Origin: Lithospermum erythrorhizon
Taxonomy: Eukaryota; Streptophyta; Magnoliopsida; Boraginales; Boraginaceae
Length of the DNA stretch: 64,000 nt
NCBI GenBank assembly: GCA_019722365.1
Contig: JADFUC010000733.1
Location: forward strand, 1 to 64,000
Direction: 5' to 3'
Below are positions 50,405-62,600 of the stretch, in pieces (position 1 is the first letter of the stretch; the number at the start of each line of letters is the position of its first letter). The notes beneath the pieces are model-generated. The model was not told the DNA's origin and made no database searches. It saw only the letters and a list, made by a program, of their open reading frames with translations. A program made the position numbers and the translations under genes.

Positions 50405-52664
50405 GGCACCCTAAAGCACAAGGGTGAGATATGTGTAATCTTTTGAAGATGAAAGGCTTTAAAAGGAAGCGAGAAGACCACCACCACCACTTCACGGGTA
50501 CTAATTATTCCATTTAAAAGCTGGTGATGATGACGTTCCTCAAGTCGATTGATACGAAGACATGGAAAGTTGTTCATACTGGATGGACAACACCAATTGT
50601 TACTAACAACAATGTAACTACGGTGAAACCTAATGCCGAGTGGACCTGAGGTAGCTAAGAATCGACATTGAAACGATACAAAAGCTCTTAATGCAATATT
50701 CAATGCTGTTGATATTAACATATTCAAATTGATTAATGCATCGTTGTAAAGGAATCTGGGAAACATCAAGACAACGGCGAAGCGGACTAAAAGGTACGGA
50801 TACGTCAAGACTCCAACAATGACAACCCGCTTTGAAACACCGAGGACGAGCAGTGATGAATCTATAACTTCATATAACAATAACATACACCCATTATTAA
50901 CCACCCAGCCTCCTTTCTGTTGGTTGAAATTACGAGCAACGAGAAAGCCTAAAGTGAAGAAAATTCTTAGGACCCTCCCTAAGAAATTTACCTTACAAGG
51001 TCACGGAAGACAAATAAGACAAAGACTTGACTACTAAGCGGACGAGTTGATGTGAAATCTAACCACCTCAAATGTCACTTGACGACGGGAAATAACAGTT
51101 AAAAGAGATCAGACGTTGATCCTCGAAGATGCTGGATGATGAGGATTTGTTGATACTATGAATCTATCAAGGGCAACTCTCAACAAACCTTTCAAGAGGT
51201 TTAACAAGAAGCCATATGGAGGAACCAACAATCCACGTGTCAATGACAAAGGGAACAATAGATGGAAGAAGGCCGTGAAGCAAGATAACTTTAATATGGG
51301 CCAACAAGATAGAGGCAAAAGGGATTCATTATAGAGAATGTGAAGGGTTTGAACACATTCAAGTGGAATGTCCTAACTATATCAAGAAACAATCAAAGAA
51401 TTATTTATACGACGCCACCGAGGGACGACTCGTAAGCAGGCTAGATGATGTTAAGAAAAAGTTAGCAATCTTAGTCACAAGGCTTGGCCGCCCAAACGTA
51501 ACTAATTGTCATGAAAGCCTGCATGACAATGGAAGATGAGGAGGAGATAACTAAAAAAGAGATTCTCAAAGACGCAAGTTGTCAGGAATCAAAACGGACT
51601 GAATTAACTAAGTGATCTATACTAAAGTCAGGCCGAAAAGGCAAACTGAAGGAGGAGATTAAGAAGTTGAATGAAATTGTGTTTGATCGAGATGAGGAGA
51701 TAAAGAAATTAAATGCTCAATTGCATGCTCTCAACAAAGGTAATTTAAACGATTTAATTCAAGCATCAATATTCAAGTGAAATTCCGTGGCTTTGAAAAC
51801 GTCAAAGTAGTATCACGTGAATTGGCTACGAAATGGAAGTTCTAAATCGTAGTAAACAAGGTTTGTGCAAGCCGCGAAACCAACAAATAACAACGCCCTG
51901 GAGTCAGCTGAGGCTGGTGAAAGTGAACAAAATATCGTGACACAATTATCATGCAGTAAGAGACATTGCACTTATCAAGCATAAACCGCTGCTGACCAGA
52001 GGAGCAAATACCCCACCCATAAGACTCAATGGGTAAAGAAGGTGAATACTGTCAATTATGTTGCTTATACCTATATGAAGGCTACATCTCAATCCAGTTG
52101 GTACTTTGATAGTGGATGTTCTCTACACATGACCGGGAAAAAGACATATCTCACTTAGATTCAACCTCTCAAAGGAGATCATGTGACATTTAGAGATGGT
52201 GGAAGAGGAAAGATTGTTAGAAAAGTTCACCATGGTTCAAGGCTTACCTTATCTGGGATGTTTGCTCTTTTGGTGTAAGGGTTGATCATTAATCTCAATG
52301 GCTTACCAATCCAAGCTCGGGATTTATTTACGCAAAGATATTTCAGCAAAGATGGATGTACTATCAATGACAGTTGTGACCAAACTATTATGAAAGAAGC
52401 TAGGTCGGCTTACAACTACTAATAGCATGGACTTCCTCAGAAAGGCCTCTGGGGCGAAGACGGAGAGTGAAGATGCAGAGTTATTGCATAAGAAGTTATG
52501 ACTCACAAATTATAGGAACATTCAACAACTCATATCAAAAGAAGTTGTACGAGGATTGCCTGTTTTGGAAGTCAAAGACAGAGTGTGTCGTCAAGTCAGC
52601 GTGATCAAGAGTTATTTAAAAGTCATAACAGTTGTCATCACCGCAGATTGACCCGACGACATGG

Positions 52665-53649
52665 CGTTAGAATCTAGTATGAATTTAATCGTGATAAACA
52701 CCACCATACATCCCGATTCTCAAAATAATGTAAATTAATCTAAACATAAAATATGAATGTATGAATACGAGAATTTTACATTACAACGGTGCTCGACGGG
52801 AACCCAATTCCCCACGTGAAGTGAGTTCTCCCTCAAGATCCTCCAATACTCTGTTCAACACCGATTTGCATGTCCTCTAGATTGCACACACCAAGAGGGA
52901 ATCGAACCAAGAGTTTGGAACCGTTAGAAAGCCAGGATTTAATGTGAATCGAAGATGAAATCTTCCAATTTCTATAGTGGGCGGTTATCTCTTTGTGCTT
53001 GAGGTTTTGTGGATTCTTATGTCATGAAAACCTAATCCCCTCTTAAATACCAAGTCTCAAAATTCCACCTAAGCAACTCGTTAAGAAATCCGCTGACCCT
53101 TCGTTAACTTAATTAGACCGCTATGAACTTCAATTAAATAATGAGTTACTAGTGAAAGTTGTTCTATTTTAATTAACTTACCGAAGTCAATTAAAATACT
53201 AACGAGTCACTATCGAATGTTTCTATCGCTATTCATCGATCTCAATTGGGCTAATTGATTAAACTTAAGTTTAACCGCTTGACGTTTCATCAACATATAT
53301 TTGACAATATATAAATATCAGAAATACATTTCTCAATATACAAGTCTCTGCTTAATTTCATTCATGAAATATTATCTCAATATCATCAGATGCTGACCTT
53401 CTAGGCTCGTATAATAGGTGTTGTATAATAATAATAATTGACCAATTACTATTATTATAAAAGATTAATGAAAAGATCTAAAGACCTCATAACCCCTTAA
53501 ATTATCATGAGAACCCACACTAGTAATATACCATTACTAAGGTGAACACTGGGTTCAAGAATCAACCAAATCCCTGCGAATGAACTGGACACAATAAATT
53601 GTCGCAATGGTCACAATAAAGTTTAATCAATTCTCATCGATTTCCAACA
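52665..53649 (-). mobile_element. Solo LTR nested in the copia integrase region
   Basis: A 985-bp non-coding block separates the pre-integrase region from the integrase core. CATGG occurs at both borders (52660-52664 and 53650-53654). The tips are cgttagaatc and gatttccaaca, inverted copies of one another apart from small changes, as in LTRs starting TGTTGGAA. The left tip now starts with C instead of T. On the minus strand an AT-rich box before a gagggga string near 53040 looks like an LTR promoter, so I favour minus orientation. Confidence 0.75.
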
Positions 53650-55092
53650 CATGGACTCATCGGTCCCATGCAAGTTGAAAGCAATGGAGGGAAGAAGTAT
53701 GTCTATATGTGTGTTAATGACTTCTCACGATATACCTCGGTCGAGTTTACTAGAGAGAAATTAGACACTTTTGAAGTATTCAAGAAGCCATCATCCAACT
53801 ACAGAAAGAAAAGGAACAACATGTTGTCAAAATCACGAGCGATCATGGGAAAGGAGTTTGAAATTTAAATTCTCAAAATTTCAGGTTAATGAAGGATCAC
53901 TAAGAATTCCTCACCCATTACTCCTCAACAGAATGGGGTCAGCATGAAACGAATCGAGCTATTCAAGAAATGGCTCGGTTACGCTTACATGCAAAAATAT
54001 CGATTCACAATTTTTGGTCGTCAGAACACGGCATGTCACATTCAGAACCGGATTAGTCTTCGACCGGGGACAAACGACACAAATTATGAAATATGAAGGG
54101 GGAGAAAATCAAATGTTCAATATTTTTCATTTTTGGTAGCTCAGGTTACATTCTCGCTGACCGCGAATTACGCTGTGTACAAATTTGATGTCAAAAGTGA
54201 CGTAAGACATATTTCGATACCTGTGGACAACAGGGCCTTGCATATGTTCAATAAAAGAACCAAAGTTGTCATGGAATCCATAAAATGTGAAGCGTGCCGA
54301 TCAAGGGTTGGCAAAATCGATGAATATCCGTGACGTCAGTACAACAACTATCATTAGCCCCTCATGACATTTAGTAAGGTCATAGATGGTGATGATCCAA
54401 AGTGTGATACGCTATGACGACATATGTTCCATACAACCAGCAAATGTAATCCAAAAAGAACCCCTAATAAGTGAAGGAACCCGCTGACATAGAAAAATGA
54501 TCGGACTCATTGGTGAAAGCTATTTCATATCCAAAGTGGAACCCAAAAATGTGGATGAAGCACTTCAAGATGAACACTGGATAAAGGGCTATACATGAAG
54601 AGCTACTTTAGTTTCAAAGGAATGATGTGTGGGAACTTATGCCCAAACCCAAATATCACAATGTCATAGAACCAAATGGATATTTAAAATAAGTCGATGA
54701 ACTCGATCGCTCACCAATAACAAGTGCAAGGTTGGGCTTGTACAAGGATACTCACAGGTTGAAGGTGTAGATTTAGAAGAGACATTTGCTCCTGTGGCTA
54801 GATTGGAGGCTATAATTCTCCTACTCAGTTTGGCTTGCTTAATGAAATTCAACTTATTTCAGATGGATGTGAAGAGTACATTTCTCAATGGTTTTGTCAA
54901 GCAGAAGTGTACGCTGAAAGCATCCTCGTGGGTTTCTTCAGGATAATGCTTGCCCACAACATGTGTACAAACCGAAGGCCTTATATAGACCTGGGCAAGC
55001 TCCTGTGACTTGGTATGAGAGACTCATAAACGCTTTTGGTTTCTAATGGATATACACGCTGAGGAACGATAAAACACTCTTCATCAAATATT

Positions 55093-55915
55093 TATTCACG
55101 TAAGACGACTAAGCATTTCGCGATGTCATTCCAACCGTTGATAGCAGATGGTCTTGACAGCATGTAGAGGACCACGAGATCGATCAAGAAGATTTATTTC
55201 ATTTTATGAAGAAGATCTTTAATTGATATGGTTTATGTAATTATTGCCGATAATAAAAAGGAATTCTTGATCACCAAATAAGAAGATTCACACGGTTGTT
55301 TTGTAAAGGCAAGGATCGAAGCCTTTATTATTTTCAAGATGAATTTTTTTATTTATGGAGGTTATTACCATAAATTTGGATGTGCCTACAACTATATAAA
55401 GACCTCATATGAAGACCTAGTCGACTATCACTACACATATATTGTTCCTGGCTTGTTTCATGAGGAAAAAAGCTGAGAAATTTATTCTCAGGTTTGTAGG
55501 GTTAAATGGACGGAGTTGTTCATAAAACTCCTTTAGATCAGACTCACTCTTGTTAACATCCTGTTACAACAGTCTTGTGTTTACTTGATTACCATTGTAT
55601 AAGTCACATAATCGAGAAGATCATGGACGCGACGGATGCGTGTTTTCAAGTCCTTAAAAATGGACTTCTATTCACCGTGATGTTTAGTAGAATAAAGCGA
55701 GAAGAATTCTATAAGTCCTGGTTTAATTCTTGTAATCTAGTGAAATCCTTCATCGGGCTTTTGCCTCAAGACGAAGTATCGGCACCGAACTGGGCTACCA
55801 TCTCTGTTATTTACTTGTATTGTACTCGTGTCCGCCGGTCATGCTGTCACGAAAATTAGTATCGTTAATGCTTGTATCACACCGGTTAACTGGAGTGAAC
55901 GATTACACTTTTTCA
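55093..55915 (+). mobile_element. 3' LTR of the SIRE-like element
   Basis: Homologous to 49574-50389 along its length and ending with the same ggagtgaacgattacac...ttttca tail. Its first bases (tattcacg) no longer match TGTTAATG exactly, so the left border is approximate. It follows directly on truncated RT sequence without RNase H. Confidence 0.75.
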
Positions 55916-56540
55916 ATATTATCCCTTGAATTGTTCATGTTATCTCTTGAACCTTGAGTTTAAATTTATTCATTTTGAGGATCATATAATGTAGGGATAT
56001 TTCATTTCAAGATATTCTATTTTCCAGTTGTATATTCTTTCCCCCTCAATGTTGAAAGCATTAATATATCACAATGAAAAATTACTTTAGTTTAATAGTT
56101 TCAAGTATATAGATGTTTTGGCCCAATAGATATCATAAGCATTCAAAAGATTCATATCATGTGCATATTTTTGACGATATATGATGCACGTATAATTGAG
56201 AGGGTAAAATATTTGGTTTCTGATCAAACCAACTATATTGGGGGAGTTATATGATATTATTTTGGACTGATGCTAACCCGTGTCACTACATGTAGTATAA
56301 CATTTCCCAACAATCAATTGAGGATATACGCATGTAATACAACATGCTTCCCAAATGTCAACTGAAAGTTAACTTCATGTAGTGCACTCCAAATCTTTAA
56401 ACTGTTCGTTGACTCTTCAATGAGTGTCCAACTGCATTTTACAATTACTCTTCGCATCGTAACTAATCCGGGATGGTCTAACCGGTCATGCCAAATAATA
56501 AAAGTTCTAATAATTCTCAAACTTTTGGTTTAAAAGAAAT
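55916..56540 (-). mobile_element. Ty1-copia remnant, right part (GAG-pre-integrase)
   Basis: On the minus strand, 56520-56314 reads TFIIWHDRLDHPGLVTMRR, the GAG-pre-integrase block of copia (WHxRLGHPG type). It is on the same strand as the RT and RNase H at 47 kb and lies upstream of them in that direction, so it is the 5' part of the same older element split by the 6.3-kb insertion. The other LTR was not found. Confidence 0.7.
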
Positions 56541-58320
56541 TTATTTTTGATACTATAAATATGTGTATAGTACGACCCACAAGAAAACGATAATAATTAT
56601 TTCTCAATATAATATTATAGTAGTTTCTTCTTGAAATTTTATGGCTTTAGCACATTCTAGAAAAATCTAGATGGTATTAAATTATTTTAAGTTATTTTGT
56701 TGTGAGAATTTTCATTTATTTGACGGGTTTTATATTTGATGGCATATTTGATGAGTAGTTATGATTGCTTGAGATAGTTCGTTTACATTTTTTTGTTGAA
56801 AGTTATCATTTTTTTCCGGAAATGTCTTAAAAGACAATTTGTATTTCTCCTAATTTTAATATAAGTTTCATTGAAGCAACGAAACATAATTTAATATGAT
56901 AAAAATCTTTAAAAAATTGACAACTCCTTAAAACTGCATAGAAAATGGTTAAGATAAGAATTATTCATTGTTCCATTTTTAACAAATTAGTTTTATATCT
57001 AGTGACATGATGATAGTCAATTATATTTCCACAATTCAATAATAATAATAATCATTCAGATGATAAGTCGTATTTTTAAAAATTATTGTAATAAATAAAT
57101 GTATATATGTACTACAACTGATACAAAATTAGAGTGTATACTATTACATATTTCTTGAGCATATAAAACTAGAGTCTATACTATTATATATTTCGTGAAC
57201 AATAACATTATTATTACTTTTCAGAAGTGTTATAAAAGTGAAGTCTAAGCACTTTTGAACATATAAGAAATTAGAAAGTTAAAGTAAAATATTAAAAATT
57301 CAACTTGATCAGTGCTTTTTCAGAAGCGTTATACCATTTAACACTAAACCAACACTTATTTGAAGAGCCATTGTGACAAACATTACGTAATTTTCTAAAG
57401 TACTCCGTACGTAATTAAAATGATGACATAGGTATTTTCGTATAATGTGCTATTATGCTAATCCATTAATTACGGGAGTTGAAGGTGTTCTTCTTTAAAA
57501 AGTCTAACCATCAATATTCCTTAGGACTAGGATTATAAACAAATCGAATTATATAGAACATCATCAGGATTCAATTCGAATATAACAATTTGAAAGTTCG
57601 GTTCGGTTCAAGTTCGAACGAATAAAAAAAATTCAAAGTTCGATTTGGTTCGAAAAAATCGAAGGTTGGGATTCAGTTCGAACAAAAAATCATAATTTCA
57701 TCATAAAATAAGAAGAAAAATTTAAAAAAATATAATGTAGATTCGAACTACATCGAACTGTAGCTCGAATCAAACTTTTCGAACCAAACTTCTCCAACCA
57801 ACAAGTATCAAATAGTTATGTAGATTCATAGCTACTAAAACTATTATATATATAATGTCTAAGACCAAAGTTTTCACATCATCATGTGTCATACTTTGTT
57901 AATTACCAAATATATCCCTCTAAGCATAACTCCCGAAAAAACCACCACTCTCATATTAATCTACGTGTAAGCAATTAAGATAATGAGGAAGTTATGGATT
58001 AATTAGGTGGCAAGACATGCATGCAATGTCTCAATTACCAATACTTCTTATACAAAGTGTTACTTACGAGAACCAATGAAATCACTATATATTTGCTTGC
58101 AGGAGCCAAATATAAGTTTTTTATCGTTACTTCAGTTGAGTATCAATCATCAAATAAGATTATGTCGGGGATGGTAAAAACCACCACATAGCGATACATT
58201 TTGGTGATCATTTAATTGTTTTTAAGTTGATATTAATTTCATAAACTGAATATATTATACGGAGTACTAGCAATTCAAAAAAAAAAAAAAGTTAGCCTCG
58301 GTTAAGCCACTAACCATAGT
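56541..58320. other. Spacer, includes a GGTTCGGTTCGAA-type repeat
   Basis: AT-rich with no gene. The part 57520-57800 holds repeated strings of the type cggttcgg, gttcgaac, attcgaac, on both strands (ttcaagttcgaacgaat on the left, tcgaactacatcgaactgt on the right), a loose inverted arrangement often seen in plant MITE-like repeats. Borders not fixed. Confidence 0.4.
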
Positions 58321-58330
58321 TAATCTAACC

Positions 58331-58602
58331 CCCACTATAAATACCACCTCCCTCTTTTCCCGCCAAATTTCATAATTTCATTATTCACAACTTTTTAAAT
58401 TCAAATTAAGCTCTCAAATTCAAATAATTAGCAAAAAATGGTAAGAATCAAAAAAATATGCCTGCTTACTATTTTCCTTTTATATTAAGCTTTTCATATA
58501 TTTTGCTTCAAAACTTATTTATTTTCACTTTAATTTTTTGAATAATTTATTAAAATTTCAGGTTGTTGCAATGCATGCCGGGGCTTAAGCGTAGACAACG
58601 AG
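58331..58602 (+). pseudogene. Possible cut-off gene start (promoter, ATG exon, short exon 2)
   Basis: A good TATA box (cactataaataccacc, 58334-58349) is followed by a C/T-rich leader, then aaaaATGgtaaga at 58438, where the start codon is directly followed by a donor site. After a 120-base intron, ttcag (58561) leads into codons for VVAMHAGA and a stop. Such ATG-only first exons exist in some small plant genes. A copia LTR begins 200 bases later, so the gene may have been truncated. I do not recognise the product and the call is tentative. Confidence 0.25.
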
Positions 58603-58807
58603 CATTCGCTTTCTACTATAAATATTTAATATATTTTTGTATTATATTGTATTAATTAATTTTTTTTGTTGATTTTATATATATATATATATATTTTTGA
58701 TATTCAGTGCGATCATGTTCAATTTGGTTGAAATTATCAATCTCCGATCAATTATGTTACTCAAAATAATTTTAAATATGTTATACTTTTTTTGGTAAAA
58801 AATATAT

Positions 58808-59605
58808 TGTTAATGCTACGGCTGATGAAGTTTTTTTTACGCGTAGTACTCGGCCGTTATAATTGTCAGCGTTACATCCCGGCGGTACTCATTACTTTGC
58901 TTTCGCCCAAGTTGTTAAACTGTATGGCTTCATGCTGTATTACACTTGCAAGTGAGATTGGGTCGATTGATTCGACTTATCCAAAACAAAGCATTTCAAG
59001 ATACGATAAACCTCGCGCTGCTCGACAAAGATTGATAACAAGTGTCAGTTGTACGACCTCTTTTACCCGTGAGTCCTTATCGCCTACAAGATGTAGTTCT
59101 GGGCGACGCTTCACAATTCATAAAGATCTCAAGTTCAAGAATCAAGATTACCATAACTATTGCTTATTCATCTATGTGAAAGCATCTCGTGATCAAGATC
59201 GTGGTGTTTTGAAAGCGTAGGCTGGGCTGTTAGAGAATATTATCTAATCTTCTAACCAATGTGTGGTTGTTAATAACACCTCATATAACAATCATCAGAG
59301 TATTTTAAACCACGAATCTTTTCAGGAAGCTCTAACACCGAGAAGGTTGACGCGCGAGAATCGGAGTTAAAAGCGGATCCTAGACTAAGTGAGTCAAGGT
59401 TGATAGTGGCTTAGTAGATGAGCATTCGTAAACCCCTACTTATAATCGCTTAATCGTTATAAGGATTTCTCCGTCAAGTGCTTGCCCCCTGCACCTAAGT
59501 ATCACATCGACAATCAACCGGTTACTATCAAGGTGTTCTTTACTTTACCTGCCCTTAGACTGTATTATATTATTGTCACTATGGTGATTAATGTATAATC
59601 CGACA
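58808..59605 (+). mobile_element. 5' LTR of a second SIRE-like copia element
   Basis: Starts TGTTAATGC like the LTR at 49574. Near its end it carries the same sequence order (gcttgccccctgcacctaag, then atcgacaatcaaccgg) as the other element. It ends ccgaca, followed within six bases by a degenerate primer site (ttggtacggtagcag). Strongly diverged from the 49.6-kb LTR. Confidence 0.65.
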
Positions 59606-62600
59606 ACCGGTTGGTACGGTAGCAGTTCACTATTTCACCGCAGACGAAATGACACTCGACATACGGCCGGGTATCCCAGCGAACTAATTCGGCGGAAACA
59701 AAGCATGGATCTATGTTTCGCCCCCACAACTCACGTGGGACACATTATCCTTATTGAAAGCGAAGATGATCGCTTTCTTAAGGTCAAATACACAGAACAC
59801 GGAAGCGTCAGAAGCATTGATGGACAACTCCTACACAAATAATGCCGACGAAAGAATATCCGTGAAAGAGGCTAATCGACCAATGATAAAGGTAACTCTC
59901 AAGCAACAAGGCTTTGAATGCTATATTCGTGGCAAGGATGTGAGGTGTTCAAACCGATCACCACGCATCTGCTAAAGAGAATTATACCCGGCATAACTTC
60001 ATTTAGGACCTTCGTAAGCTTAATGTCCGCATTTCAATATCTCACTACCAAAATGAGACTTAAGAACGGAGGAAAGATGAGTCTATCACTACTTACAACT
60101 CTAAGATCAAGGACTTGGCCAATGAATCGTTTGCTTTGGGAGAGAGAATGAGCAATGAGAGGTTTGTCAGAAAGGTACTTAGGACTTTTCCCAAAAGGTT
60201 CGCCCACAAAGTTACTGCTATTGAGGAAGCACAGGATCTATCGACCATGAGGTTTGATGAGTTAATTGGGAATCTCACTACTTTCAAAATGATGTTTGAG
60301 TTTCATGCGGTGCCCAGCAGTGCCAGTGCGGGTAGCTTATGTGCGAAGGCGAAGATAAAGGCGAGGAAGACCTCAGAGAAACCATGAAGCCATTGCCAAA
60401 AATTTCACCAAGACTTTGAATGATTCAACAAGAAACCTTTTTCGTGAGGAACAATCTAGGCGGGTTTCGAAATAAACGGATCGACAAAGGTTGGAATAAT
60501 AAAATTTGGAGGGTCCAAGAGCGCGGTAACCAAAGAAAGTGTAATCAAATGAATACAAATTGCAGTGAAATAAGTGGAAGATTTTGGTCACATCTGGGCC
60601 GAACGCCTCCCAACCATGTCAAACCAAGAAAAAGCTACTACAACACCTCACCAACGACGACCACGAAGCAGGAAGCGAAAGTTGACAATAAGGTCGCAAG
60701 AATTTTGTGGCCCTTTACTACTGGGGAGACACTAAGGAGGGACGCCATCTAACCTGCCAATGATCGTCCGACAGACACCGCCATGAAATACATAAGTGAA
60801 AGCAGATCTCACTTAAGAAAGCACCACGGCCAACTACCAAATAATATTCATGAAATGGTCGAAATTGACTCGGGCTTACAACTGTGAGGAGAAACAAAGA
60901 GATGCCTCAATGGGGTTGTTAATCACGACTTGACGGCGCGCTGAACAACAAAAACCGAGATTCTCATTCTCAAGCAAGTTCGGGACGATCATGTATCACA
61001 TTTTATTTAACTCTGGGCACCGCAACTTTCGATGAGATTCTCTTGCAAGGGAACAGGTTTTCGGCATAACAATCGCGCTGATATCCCGGGTGCTAATTGG
61101 AAGAAACAGCTGACGCCCTTCCAAAGAGTCTTCAGAAGCCACCGGAACACGACGTATCAAGAGTCAAAAGGAAGTTCACCTGAGTGCTACCAATCGCGAA
61201 GAGTAGGACAAATTGCTCCATACTGCTACAAAATCTATGGAAAAGGTAGAAACAAATACACTTAATCCATAATGCAATGGGTAAGGAAAGAGTCAAATGT
61301 TACCACGTAGTCTTCAAGCATCTGAAAAGCAACAACCTGCATCAGCGGTATTTCGATAAATAGCTGAAAGCATACGACCGGGAACAAATCATATTCGAGC
61401 AAATACTGGCATTGTCGAACCCACTACGTGACTTTGGTGAGGATAAAAGGCGTAATAATTGAAAAATGGTCATTGAACGCCGGTGGACTACCTCAATTAA
61501 GACGCGCTACTTATCAAGGACCTTCACAATAAATCTCATAAAGATCAGCCAACTACGCGACAAGGCAGACGAAAAGCTTGCCTTCAACAAAAAGCGCGTG
61601 TTTGCGGAACAATCGTGAGTGACAAACTCATTACGCAACCCTACCTACTAATAATCGCTATCACTAGACTCTACAGAAAGCTCCTAACCAACAGGTTCTC
61701 AAGAAGATGCGAATTATGGTACGTTAAGCTGGGGGACATACTAATTATCGCAACATTCAACAATCGATGCCTGCAATAGACGTGGCTTACCACCCTAGTG
61801 GTAAAAGAGAAAGCTGCGTGGTGACCGTTAGATCGGGAAGCAGACTGTTGCTACACCACTGTTACAACAGTGGTCATCAGCTGCAGCCACAGAGTCGCCA
61901 GATATGGACTTAATGAGACCAATGTAGGTGGAAAGCATCGCTGGAAAAAAATATGTGTATGTCTGTGTGGATGATTTCTCAAGGTACACTGGTCAAATTT
62001 ATCAAGGAAAATCGATACTAGTTGCTCAAGCAACCGGCCCGATTCGGGGCGAGTAAAAGGCTTTAAGATTGCCGCACTGCTCGATCATGGGAGCAGAGTT
62101 TGAAAAACTTAAGGTTTCAAGATTTTGTAGTTTAGGAATCAAAGCATGAATTTTCACCCCAATTACTCCTCGCTTGAATGGCACGCTGAACTAAAGAACG
62201 TAATTTTCTAGAAACGGCACGAGTTATATTACACGCCAAGTGTATTCCTATCAAGTTTCAGTCGAGGCTTTGAACACGGCGTTTCATATTCACATAATAG
62301 AATCATCCCCTGCACTGCACTCACACTACCGACTGAACAAATTATATTCCTGCAAAGAGCACGAGTCACAGTAGCAAAGATAAATGCTTTCGAGTAAGTG
62401 GCTCTAATCCACCGAGGAAATCCAGATTACTTAAGTTAATCAGAGTTTGCTGAGAGAAATATGTGATTTGGGTTGATTGACTAAAATAAATAAACTTAAA
62501 CTAGCAATGCAATTAAAAGGGTTAAACTTATGAATAAAAGGATTACTAAGGTATCGACTTCACCTAACAGTAGTATTCTCTACCCAAATAATAGATTTAT

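Larger units (their letters stand above)
49574..55915 (+). mobile_element. SIRE-like Ty1-copia retrotransposon, decayed, with target duplication
   Basis: Full-outline element of 6.3 kb. The 5' LTR is 49574-50389 and the 3' LTR about 55093-55915, both ending tttttca-like. ATATT flanks both sides (49569-49573 and 55916-55920). Order inside: primer site, gag (MMTFLKSIDTKTWKVVHTGW near 50525), zinc-knuckle remnant near 51330, protease (WYFDSGCSLHMTG near 52105), integrase (GGKKYVYMCVNDFSRYT at 53690), and RT (VEGVDLEETFAPVARLEAI near 54760). The RT C-terminal half and RNase H are missing. Frames are broken throughout, so it is inactive. A solo LTR sits in the integrase. It lies inside an older minus-strand copia element. 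Confidence 0.85.
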
